DNA of 64,000 nt, from contig SXOD01000020.1 of assembly GCA_005776885.1 (NCBI GenBank), positions 20,788 through 84,787 of the forward strand, given 5' to 3'. Origin of the DNA: Planctomycetia bacterium. GTDB lineage: Bacteria > Planctomycetota > Phycisphaerae > Phycisphaerales > SM1A02. Each line of letters opens with the position of its first letter. The stretch's first letter is position 1. Of this stretch, positions 63,399 to 64,000 are shown piece by piece. A model generated the notes under the pieces. It did not search any database, was not told the origin of the DNA, and worked only from the letters and a program-made list of their open reading frames with translations. Made by a program: the position numbers and the translations under genes.

Positions 63399-64000
63399 TC
63401 ACACGCCGTGCGCGATCGCGGCGCCCGACGCGGCGTCAAAGAGGTGCGCGTGGCCATCGGCAAAGCTCGCGGCAACACCGTCTCCCTCGCGAAGCGCGCG
63501 CAATGCTTGCGAGGCGACGCGCGCGACGATGCGCTGATCGCCAATCCTGGCCACCAGGTCGGCGCACTCGCCGTAGACCTCCACGGTCTCCAGCGTCCCC
63601 GCGTCGCCTGGGACAATCGACACGCGCTCCGGCCGTACACCCAGGAGTGCGTCTCGATCCGCCGCCGCACCCGCGCCGGGGCCCAGCGAATGCTTCCCGC
63701 CGCCCCACTTGAAGGCGCCGCCGGATGACCCGACGCGCCCGCGAATCAAGTTCATGGCGGGCGTCCCGATGAATCCAGCGACAAACGCATTGGCGGGAGT
63801 GCGGAAGAGTTCGCCGGGCGTTCCCAGTTGCTGCACGACGCCATCCTTCATCACGACGATCCGGTCCGCCAGGCTCCTCGCCGCCTCCTGGTCGTGCGTG
63901 ACATCGATCATGGTCGATTGCCGTCGTCGATGCAGCAGCCGCAGCTCCGTCCGCATCTCCTGGCGCAAGCGTGCGTCGAGGTTGGAGAGCGGCTCATCGA
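63399..64000 (-). CDS. Sugar-type ABC transporter ATP-binding protein, C-terminal part (5' partial)
   Basis: The gene runs off the right edge; the visible 200 codons begin within the Walker B region (DEPLSNLDARLRQEMRTELR). The switch histidine is in IDVTHDQEAA, and ADRIVVMKDGVVQQLGTP and FVAGFIGTPAMNLI are typical of MalK/UgpC/MsmX. A C-terminal TOBE-like regulatory domain follows (LLGVRPERVSIVPG). Such ATPases power sugar or sugar-phosphate uptake, which would fit with the neighbouring extracellular glucan-active enzyme. Convergent with it, 17 bases apart. Confidence 0.93.
   Translation of the reverse strand, partial: DEPLSNLDARLRQEMRTELRLLHRRRQSTMIDVTHDQEAARSLADRIVVMKDGVVQQLGTPGELFRTPANAFVAGFIGTPAMNLIRGRVGSSGGAFKWGGGKHSLGPGAGAAADRDALLGVRPERVSIVPGDAGTLETVEVYGECADLVARIGDQRIVARVASQALRALREGDGVAASFADGHAHLFDAASGAAIAHGV

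Noticed and set aside
61993..63402. A 469-codon open frame opposite the GH13 gene
   Set aside because: Antisense to a complete GH13 domain with all catalytic residues; no independent evidence.

Overview
The window looks like a piece of chromosome from a GC-rich (roughly two-thirds GC) planctomycete, most likely a member of the Phycisphaerae. This rests on several things in the sequence. Four secreted proteins end in the paired calcium-loop tail (G-D-x-N-G-D-G-x-V-D-G-A-D-L ... W-G) typical of the GC-type dockerin-like domains of that group. There is a complete alternative complex III operon joined to a caa3-type oxidase, a PEP-CTERM-like protein, and a TatC with a long extra loop. No transposase, phage gene, CRISPR array or rRNA was seen. 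Genes are packed tightly on both strands, often with ATGA or GTGA overlaps, and no gap exceeds about 210 bases.

Layout. 1-6.6 kb: end of a dockerin-tailed secreted protein, tRNA-Cys, an unknown secreted protein, two tail-to-tail cyclophilins, then gatB-hpt and a PH-like membrane protein. 6.6-17.7 kb: a DnaJ/CbpA-type chaperone divergent from an NapH-like Fe-S membrane protein with a TPR tail, a PTS EIIA protein, rsmB and metK, a dockerin-tailed subtilase, a bifunctional-nuclease-family protein whose acidic tail overlaps truD in antisense, and a PEP-CTERM-like protein. 17.8-23.6 kb: one minus-strand operon running EIIA, PII-like protein, two CPA2-like antiporter proteins, TatD-type nuclease, tatC, tadA.

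23.7-43 kb is the respiratory block. actABCDEF (quinol:electron acceptor oxidoreductase), a small unknown membrane protein, a Sco copper chaperone, coxB (CuA plus a fused cytochrome c), coxA (A2-type, with Y-S-H-P in place of the usual glutamate), two subunit III genes and a subunit IV gene run in one direction. Heme A biosynthesis (ctaB, ctaA) follows at the far end. Together they would take electrons from quinol to oxygen, probably as a supercomplex, and include the copper and heme A maturation factors.

43-60 kb: a secreted terpene-cyclase-fold protein divergent from a beta-propeller protein, a PEGA-domain Ser/Thr kinase, and a two-armed secretion cluster. The minus arm encodes a major pseudopilin, PilM, PilN, PilO, a PilP/GspC-like protein, GspE and GspF. 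The plus arm encodes minor pseudopilins, a secretin and a TPR lipoprotein. The whole resembles a type II secretion system built on a PilMNO inner platform. 60-64 kb: two more dockerin-tailed secreted proteins, one a GH13 glucan-active enzyme, and the end of a sugar-type ABC ATPase.

The most striking non-gene signal is a TANNNT hexamer placed 6-10 bases before the start codon of 13 genes that head transcription units, with no Shine-Dalgarno sequence. This is the layout expected of leaderless mRNAs. The internal genes of operons and some highly expressed genes instead carry Shine-Dalgarno sites.
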